From: Oscheius sp. JU75
Lineage: Eukaryota; Nematoda; Chromadorea; Rhabditida; Rhabditidae
Direction of reading: 5' to 3'
Assembly (NCBI GenBank): GCA_037178855.1
Contig: JASJZC010000004.1
Coordinates: 3,038,001-3,102,000 of the forward strand
DNA length: 64,000 nt
Position numbers and translations under genes: made by a program. Positions within the stretch are counted from its first letter, which is position 1, and every line of letters begins with the position of its first letter. This document shows positions 33,803 to 44,722 of this stretch, one piece after another. Below the pieces are notes generated by a model. The model was not told where the DNA came from. It saw nothing but the letters and a program-made list of their open reading frames with translations, and searched no databases.

Positions 33803-35508
33803 ATGAACAGTGATAAGTCATTAAAGAAATGTACTATCGAACAGTCAGCGCATTCTTTTGTGTAGTTTGATTGAGTGACTAGGTCTATCGGATTAAAAAT
33901 TAGAACTTATTGTTTTCAGTTGTGAACCAATTTCGACTTTCTGATTTCACAAGCCTGGTCACCCTCGGCGTCGGCGGACAAGCACGGGTTGATCGAGGAT
34001 ACAACGAAAATCTCGGGTAGAGTTTATATTCTTCGAATATAAAGAATATATAGACACGTGGCACTGAAAGTGTACATCGACAAAAAATCTCGTGACAGTC
34101 TGAAGGAAGTTCAAATGCTTCTAAAACACTCGAAACATAAGAATATTATACAGCTGGTGGGTGTTCTGATGGAGAAAAAGAGTTGTGTTGGGTATATAAT
34201 GGAGTATATGGAAACTGGTAGTTTGAGCAAAGGTTCGCCATTTGAAGAGCGTTTAATAATTTAAAAATTTCAGTAATACATGACCCTCTTGTGCACTATC
34301 AGGGCAAACAGATGTATTACTGGATAGAGCAGATTGGAAAAGGAATAGAGTACCTACACAAGGAGGGACTTATCCACCGAGACATAAATCCCAAAAAGTT
34401 TGTCATTCATACTCCTTATGTTTTTAAGATACTAAAATTATAAGAACGCAATCCTTTCAGCATTCTCCTGGGAAGAACCTTCAACGAGATAAAAATTGCT
34501 GACTTCGGAACCGCACGCTCTCTTCATTCTGCTGATGCCAATTCCAGGTTAGCCAGTTTTTTCTTGATTTTCATATTTTATTTCTGCCGGTTTTGCTTTA
34601 AACCCAAACTCTTTATTGTCCACAACAAAATATTTTTCAGTGTCGGAACTTACTTTTACATGGCCCCAGAAATTTTCAAGAAAAAGAACTACGGTTGCCC
34701 GGCTGACGTCTACTCGTTTTCAGTCACAATCTGGGAAATCCTCTATCGAAGGTTTGTCAGTCGGTGTAGCTTATACTTTGTGTCTTTTCTGGTATCCGTA
34801 CGAACAATTCGAGAAGTCGAAACTCTCCGACCTGATAAGAGCTGTTTTGAACGGGCAACGCCCTCTTATTGACGATAACGAGCAGACGGACATCAGGAAC
34901 ATGCTGACTAGGTGGTTATTCATATAGCCGAAATAACTTAGTTTGCTTCAGAGGCTGGAATTCCGATCCGAAAAAGAGACCAACGATGAAAGAACTCGTC
35001 GAGTTTGCGAAGAACAAGAGGTCGGAGTTGAAACGAACGGGGTCTATTCGTAGACTCGCTTCCAAACTGAATTCAATTCGACAAAGCAAAATGCTGAAGA
35101 AAAAAATCGTCCCAGTTGTAGGTTTCAGAATCGTTTTTATGCACGCCAGATGCTTTCTGACAGTGAGCAGTGATATAATTTGATAGCTTCAGATGGACGA
35201 GATATCATCTTCGCTAAACACTAGTGAGGAGTCTTACTACGAAAAGATCACAATTAAACGCCCCTCCATCAGAATCATCAATCCGTATCGAGCACATCTG
35301 AAAGAAACGACTTCTACTCCTTATACACCGCTACCTGTTGGGGAAAGACAATCATTACGTGTGAGAAATTTTTATCGCCGTTCCAGCTATCGAATGGAGG
35401 TAAGAAAAGATTGTGTATAGTTAAACATAATTAATTTAGACAACACTCCAAAATGATACAAACACTCCGCGACGACTAAGTCGGCTACATACGTTCTTTA
35501 TGGGCTAG
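33803..35508 (+). CDS. Protein kinase of the tyrosine-kinase-like (TKL; TAK1/IRAK-like) type
   Basis: The glycine loop is LGVGGQARV, the catalytic lysine sits in HVALKVYIDK and the alpha-C Glu in LKEVQMLL. The catalytic loop reads HRDINPKN rather than HRDLKPxN. DFG is in IADFGTARS, and the activation segment ends VGTYFYMAPEIFKKKNYGCPADVYSF, a form close to TAK1 and other TKL kinases. All core catalytic residues remain. Helix-rich C-lobe text (IRNMLTRGWNSDPKKRPTM) is followed by a basic, Ser-rich tail of about 150 residues ending LSRLHTFFMG, stop TAG 35506-35508. The start ATG 33803, with exon 1 spliced at AAT|gtactat, is an inference. The gene is flanked by two structured repeats. The substrate is unknown. 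Confidence 0.78.
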
Positions 35509-35589
35509 ACTGTAGAGCGGCATGCTTCTGAGAATACTTGCATAAAATCATGTTAATAAAAATTTGGCTCTAGTATATCTCAAGGGACT

Positions 35590-36090
35590 ATAAATTTTGG
35601 GGGGTTATTGTCAAAAATGAGGGGTTGTCGTAAAAAAGAGAGACTGGAAGTTTCTTTATTTTGTTTAGGTCAGTGTTGTTTAGGATAGCACGAAATCTGC
35701 TTCCATAGCGAGACTAAAGTTAATAGCCTCACTCTCATCCCGAGGTGAACCAGTATCCAGCTGGCAGGGAATAAATTCTCTATCGTGAGTCAGAAACCCC
35801 ACATTAACTGTAACATCGCCTCGATTTTTTTTAAGACCGCCCGTAATTTTTGTGACCGCCCTGTTTGCTTAATATCGCGCCCCTTCTATCTTTACTGACT
35901 CCTCTACTGTCTCTCCCTATCTTGCCTGCTACTGGTTCTTCTCTTCCTCTGACCTGTTTCCCTACTGTTATATGTGCTTCAAAAGCACATTCTCTGACAA
36001 TTCCAAAAAACAATTCAACGGAAAAATTTACAGTCCCTCATTTTTAACGCAGTCCCTCGTTTTTGGCGACAGTCCCTCAAAATTTCAAAA
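35590..36090. mobile_element. MITE-like element with iterated terminal motifs
   Basis: The left end (35590-35655) and the reverse complement of the right end (36015-36090) align over about 70 bp. Both are built of three tandem units resembling gagggactgtcgccaaaaac, of about 20 bp. The ~500-bp interior has a pyrimidine-rich run and no transposase. Imperfect terminal inverted repeats with subterminal iterations fit a nonautonomous DNA transposon. No target-site duplication was resolved. Confidence 0.6.
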
Positions 36091-36381
36091 ATTTTCACAT
36101 AATGGGCAGTATTAAAACAGGCGCCTGAGGCCAGAGTGATTTGCGTAATATCTTAGTAGCTTCTTACCTTTTATCCAGATTACTTTGTTTTCCGAGAACA
36201 CTCTGACCCAAGACGGCTGTTTCAGTACTACCAAAAAACCTCTTGACTTGGAAACTTAGCCTATTGGAGAAGCGACGCAGCCGCCTGTTGTCAATGCTAA
36301 GTCGACTAAGGGACGGATGGTGTTAAACAGTTAAAGACTCTTATAGGAGACAAAAAGTTTTTTGACAAATGCTATTACACA

Positions 36382-36593
36382 ATCTACCTTTACAATTTGC
36401 AAGTGTCTGTCTGCGACACATGTCAACTCTAATCTGGGATAACACTTAACAAAGCTTGTGGCCTTTTCTGCCAAGGGATTCCAGATTAGAGTTGATAAGA
36501 CAAGTGAGGACAGTTCAAGTTACAAAATTAGCACTGACAGTGTGAGTCGCTCCGTGAGGTAGATTGTGTAATAGGAACGTAAGCGACTGGTTT
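36382..36593 (+). repeat. Structured repeat, copy B
   Basis: Second copy of the 33471-33672 repeat in the same orientation, about 2.9 kb away. The main hairpin joins 36423-36443 to 36477-36496. The second stem AGTCGCT (36545-36551) pairs with AGCGACT (36582-36588) around a loop longer than in copy A. Confidence 0.7.
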
Positions 36594-36796
36594 TTTATAT
36601 TGAGAGCGAACCATCGAAGTGAGTAAGTCTGTTTGTTATGATATCCTGAGAGTGTCCTTTTCAGCCAACATGTAGCCGTGATAAGGAACAAGCGGCGTGA
36701 ACTAAAAGCAAAAGGAGTAAACTCAAAGCGTTCCGACATACTGTGCTTGATTGAGTTTCTACCACATATTGACAGGGCTCATAGGAAGGTTGCAAG

Positions 36797-38098
36797 TCAC
36801 CTGAAATTGTAATGTTTATTAGATCTGACTCTACAGCTACCGTGAACTTCGAGTTCTTTGTGAGTAGCGATTGCTTTCAGACGTCCACTTTTGCTGTCGG
36901 CCAGAGGTATGGTTCCGATAATTATCGGACAGAAAGAGCGAGCAGTTGTGTTTATGCTCCCTTTGGCAGTGGCTTTTATCTTAACTACGTTAAGCTTAAA
37001 AGTGCAAACACGAACCTCCACCGTATGTTTTGTATGGATGATTGGGCAGCTATTAAACGAGGCAAGACATGGTGGGATTGGAACGACCATATTAACTGTT
37101 TGACTGCTTCTCGGCTCAATCTTCAGCTCTTTTTCGACTCTTGTTATCTTCCTCTCGTCCGTTTTTCGATTGTTTTGATGTAAGGAGCTCTCTCCGTCCA
37201 GAGTTCCGTACCATCTTGTGGATTCGGATCCATAGCGCCAGGCTATGTAATCTGATATTTCTATCAATGTCAATTCCAAAAGGACGATCTGCCGACTGCT
37301 CTCATTATTAATTTCCACATCGACCTGTAGATGCTCTCCAGAAACGAATCCTGTCTTAGGTAGACAACACTGAATTTAGGGGAATATTATTGAGACGTAT
37401 TACCTACCTTTAATGAAACTTTTCCGTAGCGAAAAAATACAAGTCCGATATTTTTAATTTTAAAAAAGGTCTGTGGATCGGTGGCGGTCGGAATTATGTT
37501 CAAATCAGACGTAGGACAGACTGAATTGTAAATTATGGCTTTATGTTTAGATTGTCCAACCGCTAAAGAATTCAGTCGCTATTTTGTTGGTTTTCCAGGG
37601 TCGTTCAACGATGGCCGTGATGCTGTAGCGAATGGATCCCAGTTTGCCTAAATATCGGTAAACGTTGAGAAATACAATTTAAACCTTCGAAGCTTGGGGC
37701 ACTTGGATCTGGCAACAGAAAACTGAATTTGAGCAGATGCTTTCCTTCATTCAAGACTTTCCTCCGCTCGTCTTGTTTCCAAACGACAGCTTCGTTATTC
37801 ACTAACTTTACCACGGCACTGTATGGTACAAGACTGCTTCGGGAATGAGTACTAAACTCATAATGGAAACTATTTAAGAAATTACTTACTCTGTACTCTT
37901 CTCGGTTACTTCCCATTCTGTTGTTGCTTTGCCCTCTAATATTACGCGAACACATTTCGCCTGATGAAATCTCGGTTTGCATCTATTGATACCTACCTTG
38001 ACGGGATGGTCCAATTGCAATGTGATTTCGCCCGAGATGTTTTCACCAGGTACAAAAACAGCTTTGGAAGACGAGAATTTAATGGAAACGGTGGTCAT
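36797..38098 (-). CDS. Arrestin-domain protein
   Basis: Alpha-arrestins are adaptors that link membrane cargo to ubiquitin ligases and endocytosis. The N-terminal arrestin fold begins MTTVSIKFSSSKAVFVPGENISGEITLQLD. It continues with VRVILEGKATTEWEV, then HLLKFSFLLPDPSAPSFEG, the conserved polyproline-like turn. The C-terminal fold begins GFVSGEHLQVDVEINNESSRQI and includes the basic strand pattern IPLADS and IPPCLASFN. I chose ATG 38096-38098. The last frame ends at 36797. Introns are short. No PPxY motifs were seen in the short tail. Nematodes have many arrd paralogues and I cannot name this one. Confidence 0.82.
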
Positions 38099-38346
38099 AC
38101 TGACAGCGGGCTGCAACTATTTTATGAGGCTCTGACAAATGGAGGGGACAAGCAGTTGATTAGAATTCTCGAAATAAACGGGTTGGCTTCCAGCTGACAA
38201 ATAGGCCTAAACGCAGGAGATGTTGGCTCATTGATGCGTGGAAAACGGAAACCAGGATTCGAGCGGGGTTGCCTTACACACGCGATTGACCAAAATAATG
38301 AATCAGACACGTTTATTAGTGGACCATTCAACAATTAAAATAAAAG

Positions 38347-38560
38347 TCAATCCCGATCCCCACGACGATAATTCCACACACAACCGGCGAGACCGGCCAA
38401 GAGACAGCAGAAGAAGCAACAGCCACAGATAACCATTAGAACACTGAAAGCCAGCGTAGGCGATCAAGGAGAGCACTCACATGAACCAAGTCTCCAACTG
38501 TACACAGCAGTCCATTGGGTTGTAAGGGCAACAGACCCAGTGATGAAAAATTGATCCCAT
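38347..38560 (-). CDS. Small Cys-rich single-pass membrane protein
   Basis: Two exons joined at a 35-nt intron (donor gtgagtg, acceptor tttcag) encode about 58 residues. The first exon reads MGSIFHHWVCCPYNPMDCCVQ, then LETWF. The second reads IVLMVICGCCFFCCLLAGLAG, then CVWNYRRGDRD, stop TGA at 38347-38349. The protein has an N-terminal CC..CPYNPMDCC motif, a Cys-rich transmembrane helix and a basic cytosolic end. ATG 38558-38560 is the first Met in frame, though the frame continues upstream (RYIIITLRSCG). I do not recognise the family; a CYSTM-like or Shisa-like role would be a guess. Confidence 0.45.
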
Positions 38561-38723
38561 TCCACAAGATCTTAAAGTTATTATTATGTACCGCATAATA
38601 AGTGCGATTATTAGATGTGTGACGAACTCTAACATACGAGTGCACGAATGCGTCCGTCCGTTCGGGTGCACTGTGTCTTCGTGTCTATGGTTAGTAAAAA
38701 CTGAGAGGGTGCCTCGTGGCAGC

Positions 38724-38873
38724 CTACCCATATCCCCCGTATCCTCCTCCGTACCCGCCATAGCCTCCATAGCCGCCAGCCAGACCAAGAAGACTCGTAA
38801 GAGGACCACCACATCCCAGATGGGCTTCTATCCAAGGAAGAAAACTGTAAAAAGCTAGAAGCACAGGAAACAT
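38724..38873 (-). CDS. Gly/Tyr-rich secreted peptide (caenacin/NLP-like antimicrobial candidate)
   Basis: A 49-codon frame starts at ATG 38871-38873, immediately after a TTTTCAG acceptor, and ends at TAG 38724-38726. It encodes a hydrophobic leader (MFPVLLAFYSFLPWIEA), a short spacer HLGCGGPLTSLLGLA, and a tail of GGYGGYGGYGGGYGGYG. In C. elegans, GY-rich peptides with this layout include the YGGYG-type nlp and cnc genes, which are induced in the epidermis by infection. That role here is inferred from composition alone. The single Cys and the lack of dibasic sites are points against a processed neuropeptide. Confidence 0.55.
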   Translation of the reverse strand: MFPVLLAFYSFLPWIEAHLGCGGPLTSLLGLAGGYGGYGGYGGGYGGYG

Positions 38874-40180
38874 CTGAAAATAACTCGTTTAACAGAGCTA
38901 TATGTTGAAATTCAAATTGATCTGACAATATTAAAAACTCCGATAGTGGATTAAATGTTTGCGTAGTTCGGGTGAAGTGTGACTACAATGAAAAAATGCG
39001 ATAGAACCATGAACGCAAGGAGACCTGAACATCTGCTGTCAATCTATATGTTTTCGTGCCTTTCTCGCAAGAAAAGAATCATTTACCAAGTGCTGAACGC
39101 CTCACTACCTCTCGCTCATAACTTGTCACAACGTGTTTACGTCGTCAACTTGAGACCACACAAAGAGGGATTTCTCCAAAAAAGGGTAGTATGTATAAAA
39201 GGTAGGCAGAAAGTGTGGTTCTGGAGCATAAAGTGGTGGGCCGAGTGACCACTCATCTTTGGGCTCGGCGACGGGAGGTGGCTGTAAACGAAGGTGGACA
39301 ATACCGGAGGACGCTGTACTGTTGAATCAGAGCTGTTCACGCTCTTGGGTAACAAACAACCCTCGAAATAGGATGGCTTGAAGGCGATGAATTGTCAGGG
39401 ACGGGGGAGGAAAGAAGATCTGCTGGTAATATAACGCTGTAATAATGATTCGGTATTTCAGTGTGAAGACAATCATATAGCAGTCATAATGCCTATCCCA
39501 AAATTTCTATAGTCCCTTCTTTCTGTACACATGCTATTTTTTGTATGAGATCCTTGTTGCAAACCTACTGTACACAAAAAGGACCCTTGCAACTGGCGTT
39601 GTCCTTGTACATAAACAATCACTTTTTGGGTGAAAGGACCGCTCCTCTTCCTGTTCCCTATTTCCAATAAAAAAAACAGTTCCAATCTATGCATTTTTTA
39701 CTTCTATTATTTCCGACAATTTTTACGCCTCAGCGGAATGTACATTCTACTATCCTTGGGACGCAGCTCAGTTTTACCGTTTAAACGATTAACAGCATAG
39801 TTTTTCATCCATCCATTTGTCCTATCTTCTGGAACAAATAATTTTTCTGTCCTTTTTGCTGAAAAAAGTTCTGACATTTAAGGATTGCGAAACAACGTAG
39901 CCCCTGGTCGCGCACCGCTGCATTGGCGGAAAATGCACCGGCTTCTCTCATTACTAACAGTCTACCGTCACATTGTTTATGTATAAATCTATCTCTCGGA
40001 CTGAAAGCAAAAACACTGATAGTTTCTCAGTCGTGGCCCTGCCATTTGACTACTTCGTCATGCTTCATTAATCTTGGTTTTACCGATGCCTTTCAGTTTT
40101 TTTGTTTTTTTTTGCTATTTATTTATGCTTCGTCCATTCTACGGTCTCCTGTAATATTATTGTAGATCTTTACTGCTACT
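38874..40180. other. Intergenic region
   Basis: About 1.3 kb with no supported gene. Frames at 38979-39248 (+) and 39137-39355 (-) lack motifs. 39470-39700 is AT-rich with aataaaaaaaac near 39665. I see no RNA gene. Confidence 0.35.
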
Positions 40181-40189
40181 TTTGCTCTC

Positions 40190-41035
40190 GAGTTCTTTGA
40201 CCAACAAGGACTTAAGGAAATTGAAAAGGTTCCAAAATGAAGCGATTTTGCGTAAACGTAAGCACACGATGTTTCAACTAATGTTTCAGTTCGTGATCAG
40301 CAAATGGAAAACCAAAGACGTCCTACTGCTTCGCGGGTTGGCGATCTTGATGGTGAAAACCAAGAATCTTTTATAGGACGCGGCCGACGGACAAACTATG
40401 TTTTAGATTCGGATGATGTCGATAACGATGGTTAATTTATGTTTTGTCTGGTCTAAAGATATATTTCAGTGGTCCCGAAGGCAAAAAAGCCAAGAACCCG
40501 TTCGGACGAACCAGTCGACGTGATTCAAATCGACACTGATGATTCCGGTAAAAAATATCGTCTCACAGTTCTTTTGAACTACGTCTTCGAGATGCCTCCT
40601 CTTTGACAGTTGCATCAACTTGTACAAAAGTAATCTTATCTGCTTCAGGTAGATTTTGGCTTGCGTGTATACATAGGAAACCTTAATTTAGATGTAGAGG
40701 AAGTCATTACCGCAAGAACGTTAAGAAGTACAATCCTCTTCCTCGCTGCAAGGTTTTTGTACTTTCGTAGAAACTCACCAGCTTGTTTTAGTTTTGACAC
40801 AAGAGAGGCCACATCGCCGCCTCTTAATGCCAGTGACAGATGGGAAAAACTCGATAAGAAGAAACAGGACATGAAATTGGCCGAGGATGAGCTGTCCAAA
40901 AAGCTCAGAGAGAACCGTGCAAAACGTATCAAAGACGTCAAGGATCACGAGACATTCACGAAGCCTTATGTCCCCAGAGACTACTTCGTCTCAAACTTCG
41001 CTTGTATTATTACCCAATATTATTTGTATCTTTAA
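40190..41035 (+). CDS. Unrecognised acidic/basic, probably nuclear protein (exon structure unresolved)
   Basis: After a TTTCAG acceptor at about 40290 the plus strand reads VRDQQMENQRRPTASRVGD, GRGRRTNYVLDSDDVDND and, over the next exon, VVPKAKKPRTRSDEPVDVIQ, then IDTDDS. Basic NLS-like KAKKPRTR next to acidic patches suggests a nuclear protein. A further exon (40800-41035) reads SDRWEKLDKKKQDMKLAEDELSKKLRENRAKRIK, then ETFTKPYVPRDYF. I could not join the parts in one frame without an early stop after GRFWLACIHRKP, so these may be one gene or two. No family was recognised. Confidence 0.35.
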
Positions 41036-41090
41036 TATCTCGCCAACACTCATATTATTCGTATGATATAATGTTTATACTTCATTTGGC

Positions 41091-42870
41091 TTAATGATTA
41101 ACACCCAGCGGTCTAAGCGGATCGTAAATGAAGGCAGAAATGGTGATAGCATCCACCAGCAGAAGAGCCATCGTTCCGAATACAACCCATTGTTTCAATA
41201 CCTGGTTCGGATGGGTAGGAGCCTTCAGATCTTCTTTCTCTTCGTTCTTGCTCATTCGTCTTGCTCTACTGACTTGTATCCAGTCAAGGATGGGGAAAAC
41301 GACGAATAGAACTGTGATGAGAGCGATGGGAAGCAGAACAAGGAAGAGTTTCCAGCCAGGAACCATCTGAATCGATCTGTTCCAAACGCCTGATGGACTT
41401 TGGTAGTCATAGGCAGCGACGCCAAGAGTCGCCGTGGCAAGAATATAGGCAGAGATTCCGATCAGTCTGTGTACCCAGTTAAAAATGGGACGTCTGGGAT
41501 CCTGTGGACCACAGCGGAAGAAGCTGATAAAAGGCTGCATCCAGGCGAGCACAAGGGCGAGAGTTCCCAGAATGGTATGAATCTGGTACCAGTACTTGAC
41601 TCCGGGGAGGCCAGTCCACTTCCACTTCATCGCACTAGATTATTACTTTTAATATTTAATTTTAGGCAGTTCTTACCACATGATGCAAATAAACGAAGCA
41701 ACCATGAGAATTAGACCGAGAAGATTAGCTGTACGATGAACCTAAAAGTTGAACGCTTCTGTTATTTTTTTAACCAGCTCACATGGAACCAAATGGCCAT
41801 TCCTTGCGGTTTTGTGTTTGGCCACGATCCTTTCAAGAATCTAGCAAAAAGAAGAGCTGTAGGAATGAAGCAAATCCAAGCCAAAACCATCAAAATGGCT
41901 GAATAAAAGGCTATGAGGAAGTAGATTACGTTTCTTACCGTGTGCCTGCTTAAGTCTCAAAGCCGTGTCAGTAGGAGGACCTCGAGCCAAGCCGCCGGCT
42001 TTGCTTTTAAAATCAACCTTTAATGGACTGGCGAGTGTGTCTGTAGCTGCGTGTGGGACTAGACCTGGAATTAAAATTACGACTTCTTAGTTTCCCCATT
42101 TTAAACTACCTTTATCAAATGTAGTCCCGAAGGCATACTTGAAGTAATACTCTGTTCCATTGCGTATATTCAGAACAAGATTACTGTCAACGCTTCCATT
42201 CCATCCACCGACATTTACCGTCGCACTACAGTAGACGATATTGTCCTCGACTCGTGTGACAATATTCGAGAAGTAGGTGGGCTCAATCTCCTGTAAATTA
42301 ATTGATTCACACAAATTCTTAGTAGAAGAAAAACAAAATAGAAAACAGTAAAGCCTACACAAAGGTGTCGCTTATCACATTCGCTGTTACAGAATCTTAT
42401 CGCGCTAATCTCCTGACATCGGAAGCAATCTTTTTAAATCTGCTACACAAGATGTACTTACCTCTTCCCCTTTGATTCTGTGATTGGCCGGACCGTCTGT
42501 GTTCCAAGAGAATCTCATGGTCAGATTACTGTCACCAATCTTCGAGCATTCAATAATGTAGTCTTGACCCTGAACATGGCTTTGGCTTGTGCTGAGAAGA
42601 GAAAAAACCTTGTGAGCATAGTTGGAAAAACCTATAGCAACATAACCCAAGCCATCTCCGGGCCCTTGTACTTCTACGAACATGTGAAAGTTGTCGAGCA
42701 GCTACAAATGTCTCATGATCAACAGTTTTCAAAAAGCTTACATTCCAAGCAAAGACCGGTGCGGCATTAGGGTCATGAGGGAAACATCCCTTGGTATCAT
42801 TGCATCCCTTCCTATCGATTCCGACACTGAATACTGCAGGGAAAAGGAAGAAGATCAACAAGAGCAACAT
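41091..42870 (-). CDS. DOMON domain-cytochrome b561 (FRRS1-like) ferric reductase
   Basis: This family moves electrons from cytosolic ascorbate across the membrane, often to reduce ferric iron. ATG 42868-42870 starts a signal peptide (MLLLLIFFLFPAVFSVG). The DOMON domain includes FHMFVEVQGPGDGLGYVAIGFS and RFSWNTDGPANHRIKGEE. The b561 core has about six transmembrane helices with candidate haem histidines in LKQAHAILMVLAW, IWFHVHRTANLLG, YQIHTILGTLAL and NWVHRLIGISAY. A charged cytosolic loop (RARRMSKNEEKEDLKAPTH) precedes the last helix and the end DPLRPLGVNH, stop at 41091. About seven short introns were read. Confidence 0.9.
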
Positions 42871-43682
42871 TGTTCTCGGTCTGATAGAGAAGCCTGTTCA
42901 TGCAACCAGGATCTCGCCTTATAAGCCTCTTTCGGAATGGTTATCAGCAAAAGGATTAGAGCCGCCACAGTCTTCTTCCCGCATCGAAAAGATTGGAAAG
43001 CCACGCTGTAGGCGCACGTTCTGACTACTCTTTCTTGACGACGAAATGAGACAGTAGAAATAAGGTGAGTAAAAGAGTTAAACAGTTTAAAATGCAAAAA
43101 GGTCACTGGATTCCTCCGCTAGGAGCGTTACACCCCAAATATAAGTTGCGATTTGAGTGCAGACAGTCAGGTATCATGATCACTAGTTCAGCTATATAGT
43201 TCAGCTCCCCGTAGCAACCTGTTCCTCCATTTACTAACCACTCGAGAATTTCTTTCCAGGCTCACGACCCGTCATCCTCCCCATCTCCTCATAGCAGCTC
43301 CGTAGACGCATACGTGACCTCCCAATCGAGACGGAGGACAATATGAAGGTACGCGACGTTACATATACGGAGCTGAGCGATACCAAAAACAAGTGAAATA
43401 GGGGTATGTCAGAGGACACATTTATAGTCTATAACAAATAAAACAGTTTTTGTCTTTATTCTCCCGATAAGCAAACAACTCGACTAACGCCGCAGCCTTG
43501 TACTGGTCAAACATGCCCCAATGCGAAGAACGTGTCTTTAGTCTAACTCTTTTTAGTTTTTGAATCTCTCACGTCGCTTTCATTGTAGTCAACCAGTTTT
43601 TTTGTTAATATCACGGTTATCTTGAAAGAATCGCTATTTTTGCTTGCTAAACTTAGCAAAGAATCAGTTTTCTAGGGCAAAT
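42871..43682. promoter_or_regulatory. Divergent upstream region
   Basis: About 810 bp between the DOMON-b561 gene (minus) and the JMJD8-like gene (plus). No gene, repeat or RNA was seen. Its promoter role is inferred only from the head-to-head orientation. Confidence 0.35.
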
Positions 43683-44639
43683 ATGTACAGGTTGCTACTG
43701 CTCCTCCATTTTTCACTCGCAAGGATAGAAAATTGGTCTACTGATCCATCGGATATCGTTGCTCAAAAGGGCCCTTGTAATATCGAAAGACACGACGCCA
43801 ATGAGCTCAGTCAGCAGGAGTTTTTGCACAGGTACTATTTAGAATTTTAGTTAGTTTAGCTATGTTTAGATATGCGTACAACGAGCCTGTAATCATATAC
43901 AACGTCAAGAACGACGAGTTCAGAGAAAAGACGACAAAGGCACAGATGTTAGAGGACTGGGCGGATGCGAAAGTGGTTTTGAACTCTGCCAACACCTACA
44001 GTTATACAAGGGTTGGTCAATTTTTGCCTCAGATCATTGTAGTTTTAGGTTCCTTCGACGTTTAAAGAATACGTAAACGAGAAGTTAAAGCCACAACGGC
44101 TGGATACTCTTGGAAATGAGACTATGTACTTATTTGGAGATATCGATCAGAATCTATGGTCGCCACTTCTTAAAACTTACAAACAGCCAAAGTGGAAGCT
44201 GCCCGGACACGAGGCAGCTTTGAGTTTTGGATTAGCTGGGGCAGGTGAACGCATTTCTTTTTCGTTTTAACACCTTCTGTTAGTAACAATCAAAACGTCT
44301 AAAAATCATCGAAGTTTTCAGCTACCGGTGTACCATTCCACTTTCATGGGCCTGGCTTCGCGGAAGTAATTCATGGAAGCAAGCGGTGGTTCCTTTACCC
44401 CTACGAAGAGCGACCAGAATTTGATCCCGACCGTACTACTTTGGAATGGTTAGTCTTTCGATGTTTCTTGAAAAGTTCTTGTTAGGTATCTTCACGATTA
44501 CCCAAATTTGGAACAAGCCAAAAAGCCTCTAGAGTGTCTCCTCAAGCCTGGTGAAGTAATTTATTTTCCGGACAAATGGTGGCATGCGACTCTCAACTCT
44601 GAAACTTCTGTTTTTATCTCCACTTTTTTGAGTCCCTGA
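43683..44639 (+). CDS. JMJD8-like JmjC-domain protein of the secretory pathway
   Basis: JMJD8 is a JmjC-fold protein of the ER lumen. ATG 43683 starts a signal peptide (MYRLLLLLHFSLA), followed by IENWSTDPSDIVAQKGPCNIERHDANELSQQEF. The second exon has RYAYNEPVIIYNV. The JmjC core reads GVPFHFHGPGFAEVIHGSKRWFLYPYEERPEF, then LLKPGEVIYFPDKWWHATLNSETSVFIS. The final WWHATLN motif supplies the distal His. The first pair reads HFH rather than HxD, so iron binding is uncertain. The stop is TGA 44637-44639. Five introns were read, including one of about 35 nt. It converges with the galactosyltransferase gene, 83 nt apart. Confidence 0.82.
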
Positions 44640-44722
44640 TTAATGGTCATTTTTATCGTTTTAAGAAATACATATCATTTCATGTCAGAAGTAAATCGTT
44701 ATTTCTTACTCGCTTAAAAAAT

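Noticed and set aside
38629-38928. Trp/Arg-rich minus-strand ORF over the GY peptide
   Set aside because: Frame-shifted reading of the Gly/Tyr repeat. The signal-peptide frame starting at 38873 is more convincing.
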